DNA of 12,607 bases from Rhodanobacter sp. UBA5168. GTDB taxonomy: Bacteria; Pseudomonadota; Gammaproteobacteria; Xanthomonadales; Rhodanobacteraceae. The stretch's first letter is position 1. Every line of letters begins with the position of its first letter. Below the pieces are notes generated by a model. That model was given only the letters and a program-made list of their open reading frames with translations. It ran no database searches and was not told where the DNA came from. The DNA lies in assembly GCA_002413455.1 (NCBI GenBank), contig DHXA01000245.1, positions 1 through 12,607 of the forward strand. Reading direction: 5' to 3'. The translations under genes were made by a program, and so were the position numbers. This document shows, one piece after another, positions 1 through 7,256 of this stretch.

Positions 1-248
1 GGTTTGGTCAGCGTAAGCAGGTCGTTGTTGCCCTTGAGGTCGCAGCCGCCGGGGTGGGCATGATTATCGTGGACCTGCGCATGGCCGTCATGACCATGCT
101 CGAAACGCTCGCCGCGAAAGCCGCCTTCGTCCAGCTCATGCGCCTGCAACATGGTGCCCATGCCGCCGTCGAGGATCAGGATGCGTCGATGTAGCGCCTG
201 TTCCAGCAGGGCGACGCGGTCGGGGTGGAGCCAGGGCAGGGTACTCAT
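1..248 (-). CDS. metH: Methionine synthase, homocysteine-binding N-terminus (partial)
   Basis: This is the first 82 codons of a cobalamin-dependent homocysteine S-methyltransferase, which transfers a methyl group to homocysteine to make methionine in the cytoplasm; the gene continues past the left edge. Visible landmarks are [13 protein letters not shown] (residues 23-35), FRGERF (44-49) and [14 protein letters not shown] (69-82), matching the start of E. coli MetH closely. The start codon at 248 follows a GGAAG ribosome site about 7 bases upstream. Between RGERF and CDLKGNN there are 19 residues, six of them His, where E. coli MetH has four residues; this His-rich insertion is unusual. The start lies 42 bp after the ArsR-methyltransferase gene on the same strand, so the two are probably one operon. 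In many Xanthomonadales MetH is split into two polypeptides (from memory); whether this one is cannot be seen here. Confidence 0.92.
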   Translation of the reverse strand, partial: MSTLPWLHPDRVALLEQALHRRILILDGGMGTMLQAHELDEGGFRGERFEHGHDGHAQVHDNHAHPGGCDLKGNNDLLTLTK

Positions 249-290
249 TTCACTTCCTTTCACGAACAGGTTTGCAGAGTGCAGATCGGC

Positions 291-1220
291 TCAGGCGGGC
301 TTGCGTGCCAGCAGGCTGATCACTTCGAAATGCGGCGCCTTGCGCTCGCGGCTGAGCCGGTTGCAGCTCAGCACGTTCAGGCCGGCGGTGCGGGCGTAGC
401 TGTCGAGCTGCTCGCCACTGAAGCCGAGGTTGCGATGGTCAAACGGTTCGACGGCGGCGCGGTGGTCGTGCTGGCCCAGCGTGACGGCGAGCAGACGGCC
501 GCCGGGACGCAGCAGCCGGGCGGCCTCGGCCACGGCTTTGGCGGGGTGTTCGGCGTAGGTCAGCGCATGCAGCATCAGCACCAGGTCGAACCGTTGCTCG
601 CCCATGTCCAGCGCATGCATGTCACCCTGGCGCACCTGTACGTTGGCGAACGGCTTGAGCCGTTTCGCGGCGGCTTCCACCACCCGCTCGCTGGAGTCGA
701 CGCAGACGATCGAGTGCGCGTGCGGTGCCAGCAGCTCGGCGGTGATGCCGTCGCCGGAGGCGATATCCAACACGTCGCCGGTTTCCAGCAGCTGCAGCAG
801 CGAGCGTGCCAGCGTCTCCCAGGTGCGGCCGGGTGAGTAATGGCGCTCCATGTCGCCAGCGACGGTGTCGGCCCAGCCTTCCTCGCGTGCGCGGTTCGCC
901 AGTACGCCGGGCAGTCGCGCCGCGTCTTCGCGCAGCAGGGCGTCGTCGACGCTTTCGCGCAATGAAACAAGCAGGCTGTGCTGGGCTTCGTCACCCTCGT
1001 TGTTGGCGCGGTAGTAAGCAGATACACCGGCGCGGCGATCGCGCACCAGGCCGGCTTCCTTCAATTTGGCCAGGTGAGTGGACACGCGCGGTTGCGCCAG
1101 ATGCAGCACCGCGGCCAGTTCGGCCACGGTGAGTTCCTCATGTTCAAGCAGCGCCAGCAGGCGCACACGCGTGGGGTCGGCCAGCAGCCGGAGCACGCTG
1201 GAGGCAGTCGCCAGATCCAT
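291..1220 (-). CDS. ArsR-family regulator fused to SAM-dependent methyltransferase
   Basis: A 309-residue two-domain protein. Residues 1-72 form an ArsR-type winged helix (LADPTRVRLLALL, then a recognition region with QPRVSTHLAKLKEAGLV). There are no obvious ArsR metal-binding cysteines. Residues about 125-305 form a class I methyltransferase fold: motif I VLDIASGDG (150-158), an acidic motif-II residue in VCVDSS (D175), and LLRPGGRLLAV later. It probably binds SAM or SAH and acts as a DNA-binding sensor of the methyl cycle; SahR-type ArsR regulators of methionine genes are a known precedent, and the metH neighbour supports this. Methyltransferase activity itself is unproven. The start at 1220 follows an AGGAT ribosome site, and a TTGACG/TAGCCT promoter and a TATCGCGATA palindrome sit just upstream, fitting autoregulation. 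It could alternatively be called simply a metalloregulator/ubiE-like protein. Confidence 0.88.
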   Translation of the reverse strand: MDLATASSVLRLLADPTRVRLLALLEHEELTVAELAAVLHLAQPRVSTHLAKLKEAGLVRDRRAGVSAYYRANNEGDEAQHSLLVSLRESVDDALLREDAARLPGVLANRAREEGWADTVAGDMERHYSPGRTWETLARSLLQLLETGDVLDIASGDGITAELLAPHAHSIVCVDSSERVVEAAAKRLKPFANVQVRQGDMHALDMGEQRFDLVLMLHALTYAEHPAKAVAEAARLLRPGGRLLAVTLGQHDHRAAVEPFDHRNLGFSGEQLDSYARTAGLNVLSCNRLSRERKAPHFEVISLLARKPA

Positions 1221-1227
1221 CGGGCAT

Positions 1228-1256
1228 CCTTGTATCGCGATAGAAAGATGACAAGG
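1228..1256. promoter_or_regulatory. Putative operator palindrome upstream of the ArsR-methyltransferase gene
   Basis: TATCGCGATA at 1233-1242 is a perfect 10-bp palindrome lying at or just downstream of the predicted transcription start. It sits between the -10 box and the ribosome site. Outer arms CCTTGT (1228-1233) and ACAAGG (1251-1256) form a second inverted repeat that overlaps the -10 box. Either is well placed for repression by the adjacent ArsR-type protein. That this is its binding site is an inference from position and symmetry. Confidence 0.4.
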
Positions 1257-1282
1257 CTAGGCCTCGCGTGCAAAGGCGTCAA
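1254..1282 (-). promoter_or_regulatory. Putative promoter of the ArsR-methyltransferase/metH operon
   Basis: Read on the minus strand, TTGACG (1282-1277) is a 5/6 match to the -35 box and is followed after exactly 17 bp by TAGCCT (1259-1254), a 3/6 match to the -10 box. Transcription would start near 1246-1248, about 27 bases before the start codon. The weak -10 box is consistent with a regulated promoter. Assignment is by consensus only. Confidence 0.5.
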
Positions 1283-1302
1283 GCGCCGCGCGGCAAGTCT
1301 GA

Positions 1303-1370
1303 GGGAGCGCGACGGCTCTGCCCGGCAGCATGCAGGAACGCCAGGGCTGAAGTCGCTCCCACCGGGACGA
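1303..1370. repeat. REP-like inverted repeat in the divergent intergenic region
   Basis: GGGAGCG (1303-1309) and CGCTCCC (1354-1360) form a perfect 7-bp inverted pair 44 bp apart. Read on the minus strand, the right part gives GGTGGGAGCGACTTCAGCC, which closely resembles the GTGGGAGCGACTTCAGTCGC family of short palindromic repeats that I recall as abundant in Xanthomonadales and Pseudomonas genomes. The copy looks degenerate. The family assignment is from memory. Confidence 0.4.
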
Positions 1371-1445
1371 CCCACTACAATGGTTGGCTTGCCTTGAAAA
1401 GTTCCATCTTGATCAGCCGCGCGCAAGCGGCACCGGGAGTAGCGC

Positions 1446-2606
<1,161 letters not shown>

Positions 2607-2655
2607 GCCGCCAACGATTCAACATTTATCAATTAGTACATTGCATCTGAACCCA

Positions 2656-2670
2656 CCTCCAGAGTTGAGG
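2656..2670. promoter_or_regulatory. Dyad upstream of copL, possible copper-responsive operator
   Basis: CCTC (2656-2659) and GAGG (2667-2670) are inverted arms about a centre at 2663, with A2661/T2665 also symmetric. The layout CCTC-N-A-N3-T-N-GAGG is reminiscent of MerR-family operators. It lies 30 bp upstream of the copL start and just after an AT-rich patch (2617-2646) that probably contains promoter elements, though no clean -35/-10 pair can be fixed. The regulator, if any, is not in this window. Confidence 0.28.
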
Positions 2671-2699
2671 GTCCCAGGTCACACGGGTAAGCTCGCTTC

Positions 2700-3104
2700 A
2701 TGACCTTCTCACTACGCCTGCTTGCTCGTTCACGTCGTCTTCGGGCGATGGGCGTGCTGGCGTGGTTGATGCTGGTCATCAACTCATTGGCCGCTGCACC
2801 GATGGGCATGACGGGAGGGCCTCATGCCCATCCCATGCATACAACGGTTGCGGCGGCCAGCGAACACTGTCATCACCACATGACCGTCAAGGGATCCCGA
2901 TCCTGTTGCGATAATCAGGCCGGTTGCTGCGATGGCATGCCCGGTCATACATGCAATTGTGCTGCGATGTGCAGTACCACGTTGCCACCCGCAGCAGCTG
3001 TCGTTCTGACCTCGGCCGCGATCACCACACGCTACGCCCTGCCGCTGCCCATCAGCGCGCCCTCGTTGAACACCGCCCCTCCGTTGCGACCCCCGGCGGT
3101 CTGA
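2700..3104 (+). CDS. copL: CopL family metal-binding regulatory protein
   Basis: A 134-residue small exported or membrane-anchored protein with an Arg-rich N-terminus, a hydrophobic segment at about 17-33 (GVLAWLMLVINSLAAA), and a dense metal-binding middle: His 42, 44, 47, 56, 58-60 and 83, and Cys 57, 69, 70, 76, 77, 85, 87 and 91. The C-terminal 40 residues are Ala/Pro-rich. Small size, Cys/His pattern and position directly upstream of copA match CopL of the Xanthomonas copLAB system, where CopL is needed for copper-induced expression of copAB. Its mechanism is not visible here. The ribosome site before 2700 is weak; an internal ATG at codon 17 (2748) is an alternative start that would still keep the hydrophobic segment. 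It is 111 bp upstream of copA. Confidence 0.8.
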   Translation: MTFSLRLLARSRRLRAMGVLAWLMLVINSLAAAPMGMTGGPHAHPMHTTVAAASEHCHHHMTVKGSRSCCDNQAGCCDGMPGHTCNCAAMCSTTLPPAAAVVLTSAAITTRYALPLPISAPSLNTAPPLRPPAV

Positions 3105-3215
3105 CTCTCCCTCGTTTTCGATGAGCTTTGCTCGTGATGGTCGCCTGTCGACCCTCGTAGCAATCGGCTGTGATCGGTATCGACGCGCGCGTACCGCCTG
3201 CCCTGGAAGAGACCC

Positions 3216-4991
3216 ATGAACTTGCTTCCCCCGCCCCCGGCAGATTTGTCGCGGCGTCGTTTCGTCCAGGGCGTCGCCATCGGCGGTGCCGTGGCTGGCT
3301 TGGGCCTGTTGCGCCCATCGAACGTCTGGGCGCTGACCAGCCCCGGCCACCCCACCGTGCTGAGCGGCACTGACTTCGCACTCGACATTGCCGAGACGCC
3401 CGTCAACTACACCGGTGCCACACGCTTGGCCACCACCGTCAACGGTGGTATTCCCGGCCCGCTCCTGCGCTGGAAGGAAGGCACCACGGTCAATCTGCGG
3501 GTGACCAACCGGTTGCGCGTGCCGACCTCGATCCACTGGCACGGCATCATCCTGCCGTTTCAGGAGGACGGTGTGCCGGGCATCAGCTTCGACGGCATTG
3601 CGCCTGGCGAAACCTTCCTCTACCGATTCCAGGTGCGTCAATCCGGCACCTTCTGGTACCACTCGCATTCGGGCTACCAGGAGCAGACGGGCCTGTACGG
3701 CCCGTTGGTGATCGAACCGTCGGGCCCGGATCGCCATCCGACCGATCGCGACTACGTGGTGATGCTCACCGACTGGACCGACGAAGATCCCCAGCGCATC
3801 TACGCCAGGCTAAAAAAGCAGAGCGACTACTACAATTTCGCCCAGCCGACGGTGCCGGATTTTTTCCGCGATGTGCGCGAGAAGGGTCTGAGCCAGGCGC
3901 TGGCCATGCGCAAGATGTGGAACGAGATGCGCATGAACCCGACCGATTTCGCCGACGTCTCCGGTTACACCTATACCTATTTGATGAATGGTGCAGCACC
4001 GGCCGGCAACTGGACGGGCATTTTCAAGCCCGGCGAGAAGATCCGGCTGCGCTTCATCAACGGCTCGGCGCAGACGATCTTCGACGTGCGGATTCCGGGA
4101 CTGAAAATGACGGTGATTTCGGCCGACGGTCAGGATGTCGAGCCGGTATCGGTCGACGAATTCCGCATCTCGGTGGCCGAGACCTACGACGTGATCGTCG
4201 AGCCGCAGGATGAACGCGCCTACACGCTGTTCGCCCAGTCGCTCGACCGTTCGGGTTATGCCCGCGGCACCCTGGCACCGCGCACGGGCATGGAAGCGGA
4301 CGTACCCAAGCCCGATCCCATTCAGTGGCTGGCCATGCGGGACATGATGGGCGCGATGGCGATGGGTGAATCGGCTCACGGAGCCGCGCAGGCCATGTCC
4401 GGTATGAGCGGCATGCAGGGTATGGCCGGCATGGATCACGATGCCATGCCGGGCATGGTACCCGCTGCCCCCATCGTGCGCCATGCGCGTACCGAATACG
4501 GCCCCGGTGTCGACATGCATGTCGACATGCCGCGCACCAATCTCGACGATCCGGGCATCGGCCTGCGCGACAACGGCCGGCGCGTGCTGACCTACGCCGA
4601 CTTGCACACCATCGGCGGCCCAATCGACGCGCGCGAACCCAGCCGCGAGATCGAGCTGCACCTGACCGGCAACATGGAGCGCTTCATCTGGTCGTTCGAC
4701 GGCGTGAAGTTCTCCGACGCCAAGCCAGTGCACTTCAACAGCGGCGAGCGGCTGCGCATCGTGCTGGTCAACGACACGATGATGAACCACCCGATCCACC
4801 TGCATGGCATGTGGAGCGAGATGGAAAATCCCGAGGGCCAGTTCCAGGTGCGCAAGCACACCATCAACGTGCAGCCGGCCCAACGCATCACCTATGCGGT
4901 GTCGGCCGACAATCCTGGCCGCTGGGCCTATCACTGCCATCTGCTGTATCACATGGAAGCGGGCATGTTCCGCGAAGTGGTGGTGTCATGA
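3216..4991 (+). CDS. copA: Copper resistance multicopper oxidase CopA
   Basis: A 591-residue periplasmic multicopper oxidase that binds copper and probably oxidises toxic Cu(I) to Cu(II). A twin-arginine signal SRRRFVQG (12-19) plus a hydrophobic stretch indicates folded export by Tat. Three cupredoxin domains are implied by the four copper motifs: HWHG (107-110), FWYHSHSG (146-153), HPIHLHG (525-531) and HCHLLYHMEAGM (573-584). Type-1 ligands are expected at H525, C574, H579 and axial M584; the rest supply the trinuclear centre. A Met/His-rich insert (about 385-415, repeated GM/MDH units) is typical of CopA/PcoA and binds extra Cu(I). All key residues are present. A GGAAGAG ribosome site precedes the ATG. 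Its stop overlaps the copB start (ATGA), so the two are translationally coupled. Hairpins lie in the 111-bp copL-copA gap. Confidence 0.95.
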   Translation: MNLLPPPPADLSRRRFVQGVAIGGAVAGLGLLRPSNVWALTSPGHPTVLSGTDFALDIAETPVNYTGATRLATTVNGGIPGPLLRWKEGTTVNLRVTNRLRVPTSIHWHGIILPFQEDGVPGISFDGIAPGETFLYRFQVRQSGTFWYHSHSGYQEQTGLYGPLVIEPSGPDRHPTDRDYVVMLTDWTDEDPQRIYARLKKQSDYYNFAQPTVPDFFRDVREKGLSQALAMRKMWNEMRMNPTDFADVSGYTYTYLMNGAAPAGNWTGIFKPGEKIRLRFINGSAQTIFDVRIPGLKMTVISADGQDVEPVSVDEFRISVAETYDVIVEPQDERAYTLFAQSLDRSGYARGTLAPRTGMEADVPKPDPIQWLAMRDMMGAMAMGESAHGAAQAMSGMSGMQGMAGMDHDAMPGMVPAAPIVRHARTEYGPGVDMHVDMPRTNLDDPGIGLRDNGRRVLTYADLHTIGGPIDAREPSREIELHLTGNMERFIWSFDGVKFSDAKPVHFNSGERLRIVLVNDTMMNHPIHLHGMWSEMENPEGQFQVRKHTINVQPAQRITYAVSADNPGRWAYHCHLLYHMEAGMFREVVVS

Positions 4992-6265
4992 ACATGCATC
5001 GTCGTAACACTTCATTCGTTTCGCATCGTTCGGCGTTACTGGCCGCGCTGCTACTGGCATTGCCACTGGCGGCTACGGCGCAGAGCGCCCCCGCATCCAG
5101 CAGTACGGCGTCGATGGACATGCGTTCCATGCCGGGTATGACCATGCCGGCCGCTACGAGCAGCACCGCGAAACCGGCCACGAAAGCGGCCGCCAAGAAG
5201 GTCAGAAAGAAACTCGTGCCCGCCCCATCGGCCACCACCTCCCACGATATGGATGGCATGAAGGGCATGAAGGGCATGAAGGGTATGGATCACAGCAGCA
5301 TGCCAGGCATGGACCACGGCGCGATGTCGGCCATGCCCATGCCCGCCAAGCCTGCCGCATCGGCGGCACCCACCGGCGGCATGTCGGGGATGGATCACGC
5401 CTCGATGCCCGGCATGAGTTCCGGAGCGATGCAAGGGATGGAAGACAGTGGCATGGCCGGCATGGATCACGGCGCAATGCCGAAGAAGGATCAAGGCGGT
5501 ATGGCCGGCATGGGCGCGATGCCGGGCATGACGATGGGCCCCATGCAGGGCGGCAGTCCGCCACCCAATGCGCGCAGTCCTGACTATTCCGACGGCGTCG
5601 GCTACGGTTCCATGAAGGTCATGGACATGGCCGACAACGCGCCATTGGGCATGTTGTTGATCGATCAACTGGAAGCCTTTCGTGATCGCGATGCCAACGG
5701 TCAGAGTTGGGAAGCCGAAGGCTGGTATGGCAACGACGAAAACAAGCTGTGGGTACGGACCGAAGGCGAGCGCAGTCGCGGCACGTTGGAAGACGGCGAC
5801 CTCGAAGCGTTCTGGAACCACAACATCGCCACGTACTGGAGCACTCAACTTGGTGGCCGCCAGGATCTCGGTGAAGGGCCGAATCGCAGCTGGGCGGCGT
5901 TCGGTGTGCAGGGCCTGGCGCCGTACTGGTTCGAAGTCGAGGCGACCGGTTACGTCGGGGCTTCCGGCCGTACCGCGGCCCGCCTACGGGCGGACTACGA
6001 CATGCTCTTCACCCAGCGCGTGATCCTGCAGCCGGAAGCGGAAATCAATCTGTACGGCGAGAACGATCCGCAGCGTCGGATCGGCAGCGGGGTGTCCGAC
6101 GTGCAGTTCGGCCTGCGCCTGCGCTACGAAATTCGTCGGCAGTTCGCGCCGTACATCGGGGTGAACTGGGTACGCCGCATCGGCACCACCGCCGACTACG
6201 CCCGGCAGGATCACCAACCCATTCTCGACCGGCAGATCGTGGCCGGCGTGCGCATCTGGTTTTAA
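4988..6265 (+). CDS. copB: Copper resistance outer-membrane protein CopB
   Basis: A 425-residue CopB/PcoB-type protein, predicted to be a beta-barrel in the outer membrane that sequesters copper or helps its passage. The start at 4988 is chosen because the ATGA overlap with copA (TGA 4989-4991) couples translation and because a signal peptide follows immediately (basic start, hydrophobic LLAALLLALPLAATA, likely cleavage after A31). The same frame is open back to 4811 inside copA, but that extension has no signal. Residues about 38-190 are a low-complexity Met/His linker (MDH, MPGM, GM repeats), including three exact 9-bp repeats. The conserved CopB domain runs from about 197 (DYSDGVGYG) to the C-terminus and ends in aromatic Phe (VRIWF), as in many outer-membrane barrels. 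The cytochrome gene starts 11 bp after the stop. Confidence 0.93.
   Translation: MNMHRRNTSFVSHRSALLAALLLALPLAATAQSAPASSSTASMDMRSMPGMTMPAATSSTAKPATKAAAKKVRKKLVPAPSATTSHDMDGMKGMKGMKGMDHSSMPGMDHGAMSAMPMPAKPAASAAPTGGMSGMDHASMPGMSSGAMQGMEDSGMAGMDHGAMPKKDQGGMAGMGAMPGMTMGPMQGGSPPPNARSPDYSDGVGYGSMKVMDMADNAPLGMLLIDQLEAFRDRDANGQSWEAEGWYGNDENKLWVRTEGERSRGTLEDGDLEAFWNHNIATYWSTQLGGRQDLGEGPNRSWAAFGVQGLAPYWFEVEATGYVGASGRTAARLRADYDMLFTQRVILQPEAEINLYGENDPQRRIGSGVSDVQFGLRLRYEIRRQFAPYIGVNWVRRIGTTADYARQDHQPILDRQIVAGVRIWF
5255..5281 (+). repeat. Three tandem 9-bp repeats (GMK) in copB
   Basis: GGCATGAAG occurs three times head to tail and is followed by a diverged GGTATGGAT unit. Each unit encodes Gly-Met-Lys, from copB residue 90. 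The repeat is in frame and a multiple of three, so slippage would add or remove GMK units without a frameshift and could vary the copper-binding linker between strains. Confidence 0.85.
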
Positions 6266-6276
6266 GGGGACACACC

Positions 6277-6879
6277 ATGAAACAGCACATCAAACACCAC
6301 AGCATCACCGTCGCCGTTGTTCTGGGCGTGCTTGCCATCGGCGCAGGCGCGTTCGTGTATTCCGGCCTCTACGACATCGGCGCCGACGACCACCACACCA
6401 AGCCGGTCTTTGCGGTCTTGCAGACATTGCGCGAACGCTCCATTCACGCCCGCTCGGAGGACCTCACGGTTCCCGACCTCAACGACCCGCAACTGATCCT
6501 GAAAGGGGCTGGCCAGTATGCGGCCATGTGCACCCAATGCCATCTCAAGCCCGGCATGAAGGACTCGGAGCTTCGCCCCGGCCTTTACCCGCAGCCGCCG
6601 AACCTGTCGCAGACGCGGGTCGATCCGAAGGACGCTTTCTGGATCATCAAGCACGGCATCAAGATGAGCGCGATGCCGGCGTGGGGCGGCAGCCACGACG
6701 ATCCCACCATCTGGAGCATGGTCGCGTTCCTGCAGAAGCTGCCTGACATGACGCCAGCCCAATACAAGGACATCGTCGCGAAAGCCCCGCCGGATGAGGA
6801 CATGGACATGGACGAAGACGGTGGCCACAGCCACGGTGGGGCCGCCGCCGACGGGGCGCGCACGGTGCCGCCGACCTGA
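6277..6879 (+). CDS. Membrane-anchored cytochrome c of the copper operon
   Basis: A 200-residue class I c-type cytochrome facing the periplasm. An uncleaved N-terminal anchor (about 9-29) is followed by a single heme site C85-T-Q-C88-H89 and the probable axial Met133 in KMSAMPAWGG (129-138). The tail is acidic and His/Met-rich (DMDMDEDGGHSHGG). A strong AAGGGG ribosome site precedes the start, 11 bp after copB. The location suggests an electron partner for CopA or copper-linked redox chemistry; the corresponding slot in the Xanthomonas copLABMGCDF cluster is copM (from memory, not verified). The last eight residues (GARTVPPT) do not fit the preceding tail, whereas another reading frame from 6855 continues it smoothly as Met/His-rich sequence. 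The annotated stop may therefore result from a frameshift at the GGGG run 6853-6856. Confidence 0.85.
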   Translation: MKQHIKHHSITVAVVLGVLAIGAGAFVYSGLYDIGADDHHTKPVFAVLQTLRERSIHARSEDLTVPDLNDPQLILKGAGQYAAMCTQCHLKPGMKDSELRPGLYPQPPNLSQTRVDPKDAFWIIKHGIKMSAMPAWGGSHDDPTIWSMVAFLQKLPDMTPAQYKDIVAKAPPDEDMDMDEDGGHSHGGAAADGARTVPPT

Positions 6880-7100
6880 AAGGCATGGATATGCCCGGTG
6901 ACGCCGGCCACAGCCATGGCACAGCCCCTGAGGATGGCCACGATCACGCGACAGCCACCGCGCCTGCGGCCGAGGCCCGATTGTCGCTGGAGGGCATGAA
7001 ACCAACGGCGGTACCGGACGGCGAAGCCGTGGCCAAAACGTTTCAAGCCGCCTTGCAGCGCGGCGATCGAACGGCGGTGCTCGCCCTGTCAGCAGCTTAA
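6853..7100 (+). pseudogene. Met/His linker plus truncated NTF2/DUF4440-like domain, frameshifted from the cytochrome
   Basis: From 6855 an open frame reads GAHGAADLKGMDMPG, then two HSHG/HDH-type metal-binding patches, and then EAVAKTFQAALQRGDRTAVLAL. The last part resembles the first helices of an NTF2/SnoaL-like (DUF4440) domain. A full domain would need roughly 100 more residues, but the frame stops at 7098-7100 after LSAA. The first ATG (6885) has no properly spaced ribosome site, since AAAGG is only one base away. Restoring one base at the GGGG run (6853-6856) joins this frame to the cytochrome, giving about 274 residues. I read this as the broken, 3'-truncated C-terminal part of a fused cytochrome-NTF2 gene. 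An alternative is a short independent ORF of 71 residues, 6885-7100, which may still be translated. Confidence 0.55.
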
Positions 7101-7133
7101 GTCACCATCAGTGAGGGCCGGCGATAGCAGCGA

Positions 7134-7151
7134 TAAGGGGACGGAGGTAAC
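7134..7151. repeat. REP-like motif TAAGGGGACGGAGGTAAC
   Basis: This 18-base motif lies 34 bases downstream of the truncated NTF2-like frame. From memory it closely resembles a repeated GGGGACGGAGGTAATTAA sequence seen around REP-associated tyrosine transposases in Xanthomonadales. No transposase gene is present here. The surroundings (7101-7200) contain nothing else recognisable. Confidence 0.35.
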
Positions 7152-7201
7152 AAAGCGCCACGCCCGACGTCCAGTCGTACTGGTTTCGCCTGCGATGAAC
7201 C

Positions 7202-7236
7202 AAAAAAGCCATCGACAGTTGCCTGTCGAGGGCTTT
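7202..7236 (-). terminator. Rho-independent terminator of the RND efflux operon
   Basis: Arms 7205-7218 and 7223-7236 form a 14-position stem with one mismatch (AAAGCC-A-TCGACAG and its complement) closed by a 4-base loop (TTGC). On the minus strand it is followed by six T (A run 7202-7207), a classic intrinsic terminator starting about 20 bp after the pump stop codon. On the plus strand it has only three T, so it may weakly terminate the convergent copper operon as well. Confidence 0.85.
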
Positions 7237-7256
7237 CGAGGTTCACGTTGCCAGGT

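Noticed and set aside
3810..4952. A 380-codon minus-strand frame opposite copA
   Set aside because: It is rich in His and Val from complementary codons and has no family features; copA on the plus strand is unambiguous.
4811..4987. An upstream extension of copB within copA
   Set aside because: It lacks a signal peptide and would bury the evident one; the ATGA overlap at 4988 is the natural start.
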